DNA from: Bradyrhizobium genosp. SA-3
GTDB lineage: Bacteria; Pseudomonadota; Alphaproteobacteria; Rhizobiales; Xanthobacteraceae
Assembly (NCBI RefSeq): GCF_004212635.1
Contig: NZ_PSRT01000003.1
Coordinates: 1-64,000 of the forward strand
Direction of reading: 5' to 3'
DNA length: 64,000 bases
Under the pieces are notes generated by a model that ran no database searches, had not been told where the DNA came from, and was given only the letters and a program-made list of their open reading frames with translations. A program made the translations under genes and the position numbers. Position 1 is the first letter of the stretch. The number at the start of each line of letters is the position of its first letter. Of this stretch, positions 37,290 to 46,547 are shown piece by piece.

Positions 37290-40200
37290 ATGACCACTAT
37301 CAATGGAAGCGCCGGTGCCGACGTTCTGTTTGGCGGTACCGGAAATGATGTTCTAACCGGAGGAGCAGGCAGCGATACTTTCGTTGTCTCGAAGGGGTAC
37401 GGCTCCGATACCGTTACTGATTTTCAGGCGGGCTTAGGCGGCGATGTGCTGCGAGTGCAGAACTACGGCTTTGCGACGTTCGCGAGCTTCCTGGCAGCGG
37501 CCACCCAAGTGGGCTCCGATACGGTCGTCACGCTGTCGTCCACCGAAACCCTGACGCTGCAGAATGTCGCGCTTTCGACCTTGGTTGCAAGCAATGTCGT
37601 GCTGGACAATCCGCTGCCAGCGAGCGGAACGGCATGGAACTGGGCGGGTACCGTCCCCGCAGGCGGCACGCTGACGACCGGGGCGACAAATGACGGCATG
37701 GAGGCCGGCGGCACGGGCGTCACGCTGATCGGCGGAGCAGGGGACGACACCTACTATGTCTATGATCACAACACCAAGGTCGTCGAGCAGGCCGGAGAGG
37801 GTATCGATACGATCCGTGTCTGGAACATCAACGGATACAGCCTCGTCAATGCGCCGAACGTCGAGAATCTTGTCCTGACAGATAGCGTTCCGTCTCCCGC
37901 CACCGGTAATGACCTCAACAACATCATTGTCGGCAACGCCGGCGACAACATGATCGACGGCGGGCGAGGCAACGATGTGCTGACCGGTGGGGCCGGTCGC
38001 GACACCTTTGTTGTGACAGCGGGCAACGGCAACGACATCGTCACCGACTTTCAGGCGGGCGCCGGCGGGGACGTCCTGCAGCTCAACAACACCGGCTTCA
38101 AGACGTTCACCGATGTCACGGCGGCCATGAAGCAGGTCGGCACCGACCTTGTTCTGAAACTCGCGAGCGGCGAAACGATAACCCTTGAAAACACCAGCCT
38201 CCAGAATCTCACGGCTGCAAATGTCAACATCGTCAGTCCCCTGACAGGGCTGGTCCAGACCTTTAACGACGACTTCAACACGCTCTCCGCGGGCCAGGAT
38301 CCGAGCCTGACCTGGCGCACGAGCTATGCCTGGAGCGGAGCCGCGGGGTACGGGCTGGCCGGCGAACAGGAAGTGTATGTCGATCCCAGCTTTTCCGGAC
38401 TGCCGGCCACTCAGGCATCAACGTCGCTCGGGCTTAATCCGTTCTCGATTCAGGACGGTCACCTCGTCATCACGGCGCAACCGTTGCCTGCGAGCGCAAC
38501 GCCTTATACAGGCAGTGCCATATTTTCGTCGGGCATGATCTCGACCCAGAACAGCTTTACCCAGACCTACGGCTATTTCGAGATGACGGCCACGCTGCCC
38601 AGCACAAGCGGCGCGTGGCCGGCGTTCTGGATGCTTCCCAGCACTGCCAATAACCTCAACACGGAAATCGACGTGCTCGAAGCATTTGGTCAGGATCCTG
38701 ACCAGGCTCATTGGGCCATTCACTCGCCCTACGCGCCTGCGACGAATGGGGGTTGGGCAAATACAGCCAACCTGACCACTGGAGAGCACACGTTTGCGCT
38801 CAAATGGACCCCTTACGACTTGACATTCTTCGTCGACGGGAAGGAGGTCGCACAGCAGGCGACGCCCTCCGACATGAATACGGCGATGTACATGATCGCT
38901 AATCTGGCGATGGGCGGGAGCTGGCCGGGCAACGCCGCTCCAGGATCGACGGCGACGATGACCATCGATTCAATCAAAGCCTATCAATTGCCGGAGTACA
39001 CGCTTGCGAACTACACCCTGCTCACGAGTGGCGCGCCGACCAACACGATCGTGGGAAGCGCGGCTGCGGACACGCTGAGCGGCACATCCGGTAATGACCT
39101 GATCGGTGGTGCAGGAGGCGCCGATGCCATGACCGGCGGTGCCGGCGATGACACTTATGTCGTGACCGATTCCGGTGCGAAGGTTATCGAGGCCTATGGC
39201 GGAGGCATCGACACGGTAAACTCCTCAGTGACGTATACGCTTTCGAGCTACGTCGAGAATCTGACGCTCACCGGTTCGGCGGCCATCAACGCGACCGGCA
39301 ATATTCAGTCCAACATCATCATCGGCAATTCCGCGGCGAACGCGATCACCGGCGGGCTCGGCAATGATATCCTGACCGGCGGCGGCGGTGCGGATACCTT
39401 CGTAGTCAACTCCGGCGATGGTTCGGACATCATCACCGACTTTTCTCCGGGATCGGGCGCCACGCACGACGTCGTCCAGCTCAACGGCTTTGCCTTCACC
39501 TCATTCGCCGACGTGCAGGCGGCGATGACCCAGGTCGGAAGCGACGTCTATCTAAAGTTGACCAGCCAGGACACACTGGTGTTCCGCAACACGACGGTCT
39601 CGGCATTCACCAGCGACGATTTCCAATTGCCAGCAACACTCCCGGTCGGTGGGACGATCACGTCCTGGATCAGCGGGAAAGCGAGCAGCCGCATGGTGTA
39701 CGGTACCGCGGCGAACGACAAGCTCTCGGCGGTCAATATCGATGACACACTCGTCGGAGGGAACGGCGATGATACCTACGTCATCGGTAACGCGAACCAG
39801 AAAATCGTCGAGAATCCCGGCGGCGGCGTTGACAGCGTGGAGGCGTGGACGTCGTACACGTTGCCGGCAAACGTCGAAAACCTGACGTTGATGACGGGCG
39901 GGCTCGCGGGCGTCGGTAACCAAATGGCAAACCGCATGGTCGGCTCGAGCGGTGACGATTCCCTGGATGGCGCGGGCGGGAATGACTGGCTCTCCGGAGG
40001 AGCCGGAAACGATACGTTCATTTACAATGCAGGCAGCGGCAACGATACGGTCGCCGATTTCCACGCCTTCACGACCGCGACTGCCGAACACGACAAGCTG
40101 ATTCTGAAGGGTTACGATAGCGGCGCCTATTTGACCCATGTGAACGACGTGTGGACCGTTCACTACGCGGGTGGAGCAGATACGCTGCGCATTGCGGGCG

Positions 40201-42527
40201 TCACCAGCTTGACGTCGGCCGACTATTCATTCGTTTCCGCGACGAATTCGCCGATGGCGATGACATCCATTGCCGTGCCGACGATCTCGGCTGTCAACGA
40301 CAGCGGCTCGATCGTGTCGGGCCTCATCAATACAAATCATCTGGTCCTCACGGGTCGCGCGCAGACAGGTGTAACCGTCAAGGTTTTCGACGGGACAACT
40401 CAGATCGGTACGGCGATCGCCGACGGCAACGGTAACTGGAGCATGGCGACCGCAATGCTGGCCGAAGGCGGCCACGCCTTTGCCGCCGCAGCGATGGACG
40501 GTGTCGGCAATCTCACCGCGCTCTCAGCCGGGGTGAATGTCACCATCGATACGGTCGCCCCGAACGTGCCCAAGCTCGCGTCGTTCTCGCCAGACAGCAA
40601 CGTTGCCGGCGATGGCGTCACCAATGTCAACCACGTGAATTTGACTGGAACCGCGGACGCCAGGAGCACGGTGCAGGTCTTTGACGGCGCGACAATGATC
40701 GGAACGGCGATCGCCGACACCAACGGAGCCTGGTCCTTTGCCACCGCAACCTTGGCGGACGGTAATCACACCTTTACCGGCAAGACCGCGGACGCCGCCG
40801 GCAACGTCAGCGCTTCCTCCGGCGCGTTGAACGTCACGGTCGATACGCGTGCCCCGGTTGCACCTATCGTGACCTCGGGCGCACCTGGAGCTTCGAGCGC
40901 AATAATCGTGTCCGGCACGGCAGAAGCCGGAAGCACTGTCCGGCTGTACGAAGGCTCGACCTTGCTCGGCACGGGGGTCGCGGCGACGAGTGGGGTCTGG
41001 AGCGTCACCACCGGATCGCTCACGGCAGGGCAACACAGCTTCACCGCGACCGCCACCGACATCGCCGGCAATTTGAGCCAGCTTTCGAACTCCTTCAGCT
41101 CCGCCGTCGGTACGGTGATCGAAGCAGCCGGCACGACATCACTTATCAAGTCGGAAAGCAACTTCTACCTTTCGACGGCCGGCTCATCGGTGACCTTGAA
41201 GAATGGCGGAACGGCGGTTGTCGCGGGGCAGCTTGGCGCATGGGTGCCAGTGGCTGCGGAAGCGTCGTCGAACGGCTATCTCGTCGCGTGGAAGATCCCT
41301 TCGACCGGCCAGTTCGCGGTCTGGAGCACCGACAGCAACGGCAATTTCGTATCCAACTATCTGAACAAGGTGTCCGGAACCGACCCGGCTCTTGAGTCGA
41401 GCGAGACCCTCTTTCACCAGGATCTCAACGGTGATGGCGTGATTGGTCTTCCACCAACGCCCGAGAAGGTTTCAGGCACGACAATCGAGGCGTCCGGCTC
41501 AACCAGCCTGGTTCTGGTCGGCTCGAATTACTTGTTCGACGCGATGGCCAGCGGCGCGGGACCGACCTTGAAGTACGGTGGCGTAGCGGTTGTGTCGGGA
41601 CAGTTCGGCGCTTGGACGCCGGTGGGCGTGGAGCAAACGACCAGCGGCTATGATGTGGCCTGGAAGATTCCGGCCACCGGCGAACTCTGTGTGTGGACCA
41701 CGGACAGCAATGGCAACTATGTATCGAACCTCCTGAACAAGGTGTCCCCGACCGACCCTGCTCTTAAAGCGGTCGAGACGACTTTTTATCAGGACCTCAA
41801 TGGCGATGGTGTAATCAATACGTCATCGACCATCCTCAAGATCTCCGGAAATGTCGTATTGAATCTGGGCAATATGTCACAGGCCGCGACGGTCGATCCC
41901 GGCGCCACGCTCGAATTGTCCGGCGCCGCTTCCGGGTCGATCACCTTCAAGGCGTCGACCGGCAATCTGGTGTTGGACCACGCGTCGCAATTTACCGGAA
42001 CGCTCATCGGTCTGACGGGTGACGGCACCGCGTCCAATTCCAATCATATCGACCTGAAGGACATCGCGTATGGAGCGGGGACGTCGGCGTCCTTTTCCGG
42101 CGATACAGCCGGTGGCGTGTTGACAGTAGTCGATGCTCAAAATCACACGGCACATATCTCGCTTGTTGGCGACTACACCAACTCCACCTTCAATCTCTCG
42201 AGCGACGGATCCGGGGGCACGCTGGTCATCGATCCTCCGAAGGCCAGCTTTGATTTTTCGGCGGTTGCGCCGTCGCAGCCCTCTCCTACCGCACCGGCCG
42301 TCGGCCCCTCGCGCCCGGGAGACGACGGGTTCGTGTTCGAGCAGTCCGCTATCCCCACCGTATATGAGTTAAGCAACGAGGCTTTTCATGAATCGGCCAA
42401 GGCAGGACTCCTCGCGGCCACCACTTATCCAGAAGTTGACTCGCGCCTTCATCAGGTCGACGCCGTTCACGCGGTAGCCCCGATTGATGTCCATCTGGCG
42501 GAGTTGCATGACTTCATCCTTCGCTGA
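37290..42527 (+). CDS. Giant RTX-linked GH16 glycanase (ExsH-like), multi-domain
   Basis: A 1,745-residue protein without a Sec signal, as expected for type I secretion. Approximate order: RTX repeats with GGxGNDVLTGG (1-250); GH16 domain (327-570), opening FNDDFNTLSAG, with catalytic motif NTEIDVLEAF (E459, D461, E464); RTX blocks again (590-920). Then come three Ig-like modules (995-1275) with VxVFDGxTxIGTAIAD and DTxAPxxP linkers, and two W-rich modules (1276-1510) with VAWKIPSTGQFAVWSTDSNG and DLNGDGVI calcium loops. A beta-rich C-terminus (1511-1745) completes it. It probably depolymerises or trims the EPS after export. Its 3' end overlaps the convergent flippase gene by 14 bases. It is longer than typical ExsH-type glycanases, mainly because of the Ig-like and W-rich modules. 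Confidence 0.93.
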   Translation: MTTINGSAGADVLFGGTGNDVLTGGAGSDTFVVSKGYGSDTVTDFQAGLGGDVLRVQNYGFATFASFLAAATQVGSDTVVTLSSTETLTLQNVALSTLVASNVVLDNPLPASGTAWNWAGTVPAGGTLTTGATNDGMEAGGTGVTLIGGAGDDTYYVYDHNTKVVEQAGEGIDTIRVWNINGYSLVNAPNVENLVLTDSVPSPATGNDLNNIIVGNAGDNMIDGGRGNDVLTGGAGRDTFVVTAGNGNDIVTDFQAGAGGDVLQLNNTGFKTFTDVTAAMKQVGTDLVLKLASGETITLENTSLQNLTAANVNIVSPLTGLVQTFNDDFNTLSAGQDPSLTWRTSYAWSGAAGYGLAGEQEVYVDPSFSGLPATQASTSLGLNPFSIQDGHLVITAQPLPASATPYTGSAIFSSGMISTQNSFTQTYGYFEMTATLPSTSGAWPAFWMLPSTANNLNTEIDVLEAFGQDPDQAHWAIHSPYAPATNGGWANTANLTTGEHTFALKWTPYDLTFFVDGKEVAQQATPSDMNTAMYMIANLAMGGSWPGNAAPGSTATMTIDSIKAYQLPEYTLANYTLLTSGAPTNTIVGSAAADTLSGTSGNDLIGGAGGADAMTGGAGDDTYVVTDSGAKVIEAYGGGIDTVNSSVTYTLSSYVENLTLTGSAAINATGNIQSNIIIGNSAANAITGGLGNDILTGGGGADTFVVNSGDGSDIITDFSPGSGATHDVVQLNGFAFTSFADVQAAMTQVGSDVYLKLTSQDTLVFRNTTVSAFTSDDFQLPATLPVGGTITSWISGKASSRMVYGTAANDKLSAVNIDDTLVGGNGDDTYVIGNANQKIVENPGGGVDSVEAWTSYTLPANVENLTLMTGGLAGVGNQMANRMVGSSGDDSLDGAGGNDWLSGGAGNDTFIYNAGSGNDTVADFHAFTTATAEHDKLILKGYDSGAYLTHVNDVWTVHYAGGADTLRIAGVTSLTSADYSFVSATNSPMAMTSIAVPTISAVNDSGSIVSGLINTNHLVLTGRAQTGVTVKVFDGTTQIGTAIADGNGNWSMATAMLAEGGHAFAAAAMDGVGNLTALSAGVNVTIDTVAPNVPKLASFSPDSNVAGDGVTNVNHVNLTGTADARSTVQVFDGATMIGTAIADTNGAWSFATATLADGNHTFTGKTADAAGNVSASSGALNVTVDTRAPVAPIVTSGAPGASSAIIVSGTAEAGSTVRLYEGSTLLGTGVAATSGVWSVTTGSLTAGQHSFTATATDIAGNLSQLSNSFSSAVGTVIEAAGTTSLIKSESNFYLSTAGSSVTLKNGGTAVVAGQLGAWVPVAAEASSNGYLVAWKIPSTGQFAVWSTDSNGNFVSNYLNKVSGTDPALESSETLFHQDLNGDGVIGLPPTPEKVSGTTIEASGSTSLVLVGSNYLFDAMASGAGPTLKYGGVAVVSGQFGAWTPVGVEQTTSGYDVAWKIPATGELCVWTTDSNGNYVSNLLNKVSPTDPALKAVETTFYQDLNGDGVINTSSTILKISGNVVLNLGNMSQAATVDPGATLELSGAASGSITFKASTGNLVLDHASQFTGTLIGLTGDGTASNSNHIDLKDIAYGAGTSASFSGDTAGGVLTVVDAQNHTAHISLVGDYTNSTFNLSSDGSGGTLVIDPPKASFDFSAVAPSQPSPTAPAVGPSRPGDDGFVFEQSAIPTVYELSNEAFHESAKAGLLAATTYPEVDSRLHQVDAVHAVAPIDVHLAELHDFILR

Positions 42528-43992
42528 AGGTCTTTGCCTTTCGAAAAACGTTGCGTAATACGCGTTTCGCAAGTTCCCGTTTCCGCGCGAAGAAGGTCAT
42601 GGGGAGGAGATATGATGCATAGGCAAGCGCCAGCAGAATAACTAACCCAGCGAAAGAGTTTCCATCCAGCAATGAGATGAGCGAAATCCTTGTGACGGCC
42701 GCCGCAACGCCACAACTGATCCAATGTGGGACGGTCGTGTTGACCAGGCTCCTAGTCGTCACCGGGCCATGACGACCGATTGACATCGCGTAAAGCGGCA
42801 GCACGACGGTGCAGTTCACCAGCGTATACGCCGCCGCGATTCCGAGGGCGCCCCAGGGAAGACCGACGAGGAATGAGGTCACGTTGATCAGGGCGGTCCA
42901 AACGCCGAGCCTGAAGTACTCCTGGCCACGGCCTTGACTGAGGAACAGCCAAGCTGCCGTCGCGGTTGCGACCTGGATCAAGCCCGCAACGCCAAGCCAA
43001 GAAAAAATCGGGGCTGCACCCACCCAATGCTCCCCGAGGAGAACTCTGAAGAGCGGCTCCGAGAGCAGGATGGCGAAGACGATGCCCGGCTGACATATGA
43101 GCATAACCATGGAAAGGGCATCGTTGTAGGTGCTGAGATATCTCTCCTTATCGAAACGAAGCCGCGAAAGCAGCGGGACAATCACCTGGCCGATGGGGTT
43201 GTGTAATTGGACGATCGGCAGCAGCAACAGCTTATAGGCCCGATCGTACAGGCCGAGTTCGTCGCCGCCTCGAAATTTGCCGATGAGGATGTTGTCCGCA
43301 TTTCTCGAGAGATAGTTGACCAGATTGAACCCTGACACGTGCAGGCCAAATCTCGCCATGTGCCGCGTCTCGCTGTCCAGACGGGCATATCCGGGGCGAT
43401 AGCCAGAATAGACCCAGATCCCGACTGTCGAAATGAGCGTGAGAACGAGCGTGGACAGATAAAGTGCCCAATAGTCTCTCAAGATGATTACGGCGACGAT
43501 CCCGGCGACAACGGAAGCGGTTGTCGCAGCGACATCCAGGATTGCCAGGGTCTTGAACCGGGATTCTCTGGCAAGTAGCGCTGCCGGAACGGTCGCAAGG
43601 CCAGCAATGAAGCTTAGGCCGGCAATTGCGATCATGAGCTGTTGAAGCCTCGTATCGCCGTAAAACAGCGCAACCGGATGCGCGCTCAACGCCAGAACGA
43701 GAGCAGATGCCGCGGAAGCGAGCACCGATAGCCAGAACAGCGCATCGATCTGGCCCTTGGCGATTTCCGTGCGTTGAATGATGGCCTGTCCAACGCCGAC
43801 GTCCTTGATGAGCCCGAGGAACGTTGCAGCCGTCGCAGACATCGCCAACACGCCGAAGTCGGACGGAGCAAGATTTCGCGTCGAGAATATCGTCAAGACA
43901 AAACCGGCCGACAGTTTCCAGGCCTGGGACCCGCCCGTTATGAGGATGTTGGTTACGGCCCGTGACTTGCTGTCTTTGTCCAACGAGCTCAC
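42514..43992 (-). CDS. Wzx-type polysaccharide flippase (MOP superfamily)
   Basis: A 492-residue protein with about twelve to fourteen helices. The N-terminal block NILITGGSQAWKLSAGFVLT and RNLAPSDFGVLAMSATAATF is the WzxC-like opening; LGLYDRAYKLLLLPIVQL and RSLVNTTVPHWI are further family-like segments. It moves lipid-linked oligosaccharide across the membrane. It differs in sequence from the flippase at 24088, so the locus may export two glycans or have a redundant pair. It converges on the giant glycanase gene. A 412-base region separates it from the HTTM-like gene, with divergent transcription. Confidence 0.9.
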   Translation of the reverse strand: MSSLDKDSKSRAVTNILITGGSQAWKLSAGFVLTIFSTRNLAPSDFGVLAMSATAATFLGLIKDVGVGQAIIQRTEIAKGQIDALFWLSVLASAASALVLALSAHPVALFYGDTRLQQLMIAIAGLSFIAGLATVPAALLARESRFKTLAILDVAATTASVVAGIVAVIILRDYWALYLSTLVLTLISTVGIWVYSGYRPGYARLDSETRHMARFGLHVSGFNLVNYLSRNADNILIGKFRGGDELGLYDRAYKLLLLPIVQLHNPIGQVIVPLLSRLRFDKERYLSTYNDALSMVMLICQPGIVFAILLSEPLFRVLLGEHWVGAAPIFSWLGVAGLIQVATATAAWLFLSQGRGQEYFRLGVWTALINVTSFLVGLPWGALGIAAAYTLVNCTVVLPLYAMSIGRHGPVTTRSLVNTTVPHWISCGVAAAVTRISLISLLDGNSFAGLVILLALAYASYLLPMTFFARKRELAKRVLRNVFRKAKTFSEG

Positions 43993-44404
43993 CCCCGCGA
44001 TTTCAAACAGTTCTTGCGCGGTCTTGCGCCTGCCAGCAAATGCCGCGGGAAATCCAGCGCGCCGAACGATGGCGGTTCCGATCGTCTCCGGCTTTTAGCT
44101 TGGCCTTGACACGAACGGAAGACGTGATCGGGCGATGTGGGACCCGCGTACCGGGGCGAGCCTGGTCGAAACTGATTTCAAACGATGGCCTGACCATCAC
44201 CAATGTCAATGCGGAGACTTGTGGTCACATCAATGCCCGCAGTTTGTCATATTTCAATCCGCAGTGCTGAGGTTCCCGTGAGATGATTTTGTGAGCACTC
44301 ACATCAGGAGAAGGGCAAGCTGCGCTTGCGATGTTTGCAGACTGCTCGTGATTCTATAATGTTCGGCTGATCTCGATGACGAAGCTCCGGAGGTCCGACA
44401 CGGG
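43993..44404. other. Divergent intergenic region
   Basis: 412 bases between the flippase and HTTM-like genes. A short inverted repeat GTGAG-CA-CTCAC is at 44291-44302. GGAGG at 44389-44393 is the ribosome site of the HTTM-like gene. No gene or RNA was recognised. Confidence 0.4.
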
Positions 44405-46045
44405 ATGACGTTGTATACCGTTGCATCACAGCAAGGAGCGCGGTCTGGCGTCGCGTCGCTTGCCGGACCTCTCTTCCTCCTTGCAGTAGCCGTCATTCTT
44501 TCTGCGATTTCGCGGCGGGCCGTCACGCATCTCGCGCGCTGGTCTGACATTTACGCTCTGGTGCTGGTTTGCTTGGCATTTGCCGGCGCACTCGCCTTCA
44601 GCTCCATTCGCTACCGTGATTTCTCGCCGCCATTGCGGATCACCGCCTTCGCGATCGGAATGACGATCTTCGTGCAGTTGCTGTTCGATTCATTGGGGCC
44701 CTTCGCAGGGCCTCCTAACATCCTGTTCGGTTCGAGCGACAAAGCACTGTTCTTCCGCTACGGTGCGGTGCTTGCGGTTGTGGCAGGAATAGCCGCGATC
44801 TGGCGTCCTTCATTTCTGGTGCCGCTGTTCTACTTCTATCATGCATGGCGCGAAATGGTGAGCGTCGTGTCCGGCATCTTCGTGACTGAGACCGATTATC
44901 TCGGGATGCTCGACGTCGGTAACTTCGCCGTCCTTGGCGTGCTCGGCACGATCGTCCTCACCAGCGCCTGGGTGATGGATCGCGTGCCGTGGCTGCGAAC
45001 TTTGTTCGCTTCCGCAGATAACGTGAAGCAGCTTCGCGATCGCGCCTATGGCTTGATTTGGGCGTGCGCCGTCGGGGCGCATCTCGGCAGCTATTTCTGG
45101 TCGGGAATCTCAAAGCTGCAGGCTGGTGGCGAGAAGCCATGGACCTGGCTGCTCGCAAATCCCACGCAAATCTCAATCCTGATGGGACTCGAACGCGGCG
45201 ACGCCCCGCTCGGCCTATGGCCGGGCGCGTTGCAGACGATCTGGGACGCGATCGCGAGCAACCAGCTGATCTTCAACGTCTTCGTGCTGGGTGCCCAGCT
45301 CCTGTCGCCCCTGGCTGCGATCTCGACGCGCGCGCTGTCGTTCTTCTGCCTGCTGTTCGACATCTTCCACATCGGCGTGTACTTCACGCTCGGGGCTCTG
45401 TTCTTCTTCTGGATTGCGCTCAACCTGTTCATCGTAGCCGCGGCGCGGACGCTGCCGCGTGATGGATTCACCCCGGCGATGAAGGTTGTGATGGTCGTGA
45501 CCGTCATCTGCGGCCGGTTCTTCTTCTACACCAATCATCTCGGATGGCTGGACGGGCCGAAGCTGGCAAGCCCGCGGCTTTTCGTCGAGACCCGCGATGG
45601 TCGCCAGGTTCTCGCGCCTTCCACGTATTTCGGCATCTACTCGTACATGATCGGGACCGGAACCATGTACATCCCTGAGAATCATTTCCGGGCTCGCGTT
45701 GGCGGCAACAACCACGATCTTGCGACTTGGCATGACGCGACCACCTGCGGCCCGGAGATCCTTCCGCGTCAGGACACAGGCGTACCCATGGAGGCCGTGG
45801 AAAAATTGGTCCGCGAGACGGATCGCTTTTTCCGTGTCTATCCCTGGGTGAAGGACAACAACAGCTTTTATGCCTATCCGCACCACATGCTGTCCAATCC
45901 ATGGCTGTATGGCGAATTCAACAAGCTGACCATGGACGATATTGTCGCCTATCACTATGTGGTGGACTCAGTATGCCTCGGTCTGGCGGAGGGCAAGCTT
46001 GTGCGCGACGTTCGGAAGCGTACGGATTATCGAATTGACCCATAG
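44405..46045 (+). CDS. HTTM-like multi-pass membrane protein
   Basis: A 546-residue protein with about eight to ten membrane helices in the first 370 residues and a soluble C-terminal part of about 170 residues, the latter including TYFGIYSYMIGTGTMYIPE, DRFFRVYPWVKDNNSFYAY and a YHYVVDSVCLGLAEGKL end. The GSYFWSGISKLQAGGEKPWTW stretch resembles the HTTM (vitamin K-dependent carboxylase-like) domain. This assignment is from pattern and is supported by the DCC-family gene immediately downstream, a pairing often seen with HTTM proteins. Enzymatic function is unknown; a redox or lipid-quinone role is only inferred. It lies inside the EPS locus. Confidence 0.65.
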   Translation: MTLYTVASQQGARSGVASLAGPLFLLAVAVILSAISRRAVTHLARWSDIYALVLVCLAFAGALAFSSIRYRDFSPPLRITAFAIGMTIFVQLLFDSLGPFAGPPNILFGSSDKALFFRYGAVLAVVAGIAAIWRPSFLVPLFYFYHAWREMVSVVSGIFVTETDYLGMLDVGNFAVLGVLGTIVLTSAWVMDRVPWLRTLFASADNVKQLRDRAYGLIWACAVGAHLGSYFWSGISKLQAGGEKPWTWLLANPTQISILMGLERGDAPLGLWPGALQTIWDAIASNQLIFNVFVLGAQLLSPLAAISTRALSFFCLLFDIFHIGVYFTLGALFFFWIALNLFIVAAARTLPRDGFTPAMKVVMVVTVICGRFFFYTNHLGWLDGPKLASPRLFVETRDGRQVLAPSTYFGIYSYMIGTGTMYIPENHFRARVGGNNHDLATWHDATTCGPEILPRQDTGVPMEAVEKLVRETDRFFRVYPWVKDNNSFYAYPHHMLSNPWLYGEFNKLTMDDIVAYHYVVDSVCLGLAEGKLVRDVRKRTDYRIDP

Positions 46046-46493
46046 TGATGACGATATCTGGGTGGTATATGACGGCGAATGCCCCTTATGCAGCCGCTAT
46101 GTTCTGCTGTACCAGTTGCGGGAGCGTGGGCAGCGCATTCACCTGATCGATGCGCGTTCGGAGCATCCAATCGTAGGCGATATCCGCGCCCGCAATCTCG
46201 ATCTCAATGAAGGCATGGTGGTTCGCTGGCGTGGGCGGCATTACTATGGGGCCGATGCAATGCATCTGCTGGCAACGCTTGCCGGGGAGGCGACTGTCTT
46301 CAATCGCCTTAATCGGCTCGTGTTCTCCCGGCCACGCCTCGCAAGGGCACTTTATCCGGCACTGGTGCGCGGAAGGAAGCTTCTCCTTCGGCTTCTCGGC
46401 CGCAAGCTGATCGATGAGATCAATGCTCCGGAACAGCGGCTACCGGTCGGTCCTTCCGACGAAAACATCAAGCACAACGACGGGGTCCGATGA
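46035..46493 (+). CDS. DCC-family (DUF393) thiol-disulfide oxidoreductase-like protein
   Basis: About 152 residues from a TTG at 46035, overlapping the HTTM-like stop; longer in-frame starts at 45942 or 45957 lie within the preceding gene. The defining DxxCxxC motif is in VVYDGECPLCSRYVLLYQLRE, near the N-terminus. The rest is helical and includes RARNLDLNEGMVVRWRGRHY and GADAMHLLATLAG. DCC proteins are thioredoxin-like and often pair with HTTM proteins. The redox partner is unknown. The 11-base overlap indicates translational coupling, and the start codon is the weakest part of this call. Confidence 0.78.
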   Translation: MTHSDDDIWVVYDGECPLCSRYVLLYQLRERGQRIHLIDARSEHPIVGDIRARNLDLNEGMVVRWRGRHYYGADAMHLLATLAGEATVFNRLNRLVFSRPRLARALYPALVRGRKLLLRLLGRKLIDEINAPEQRLPVGPSDENIKHNDGVR

Positions 46494-46547
46494 CGTTTGG
46501 AGGAAGGCTCCAGCGCGCCTCCTGTGTACAAGAAGCGGTGGGTCAGG

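Noticed and set aside
44291..44302. GTGAG-CA-CTCAC inverted repeat as an operator
   Set aside because: Only 5-bp arms and a single copy; too weak to call as a regulatory site.
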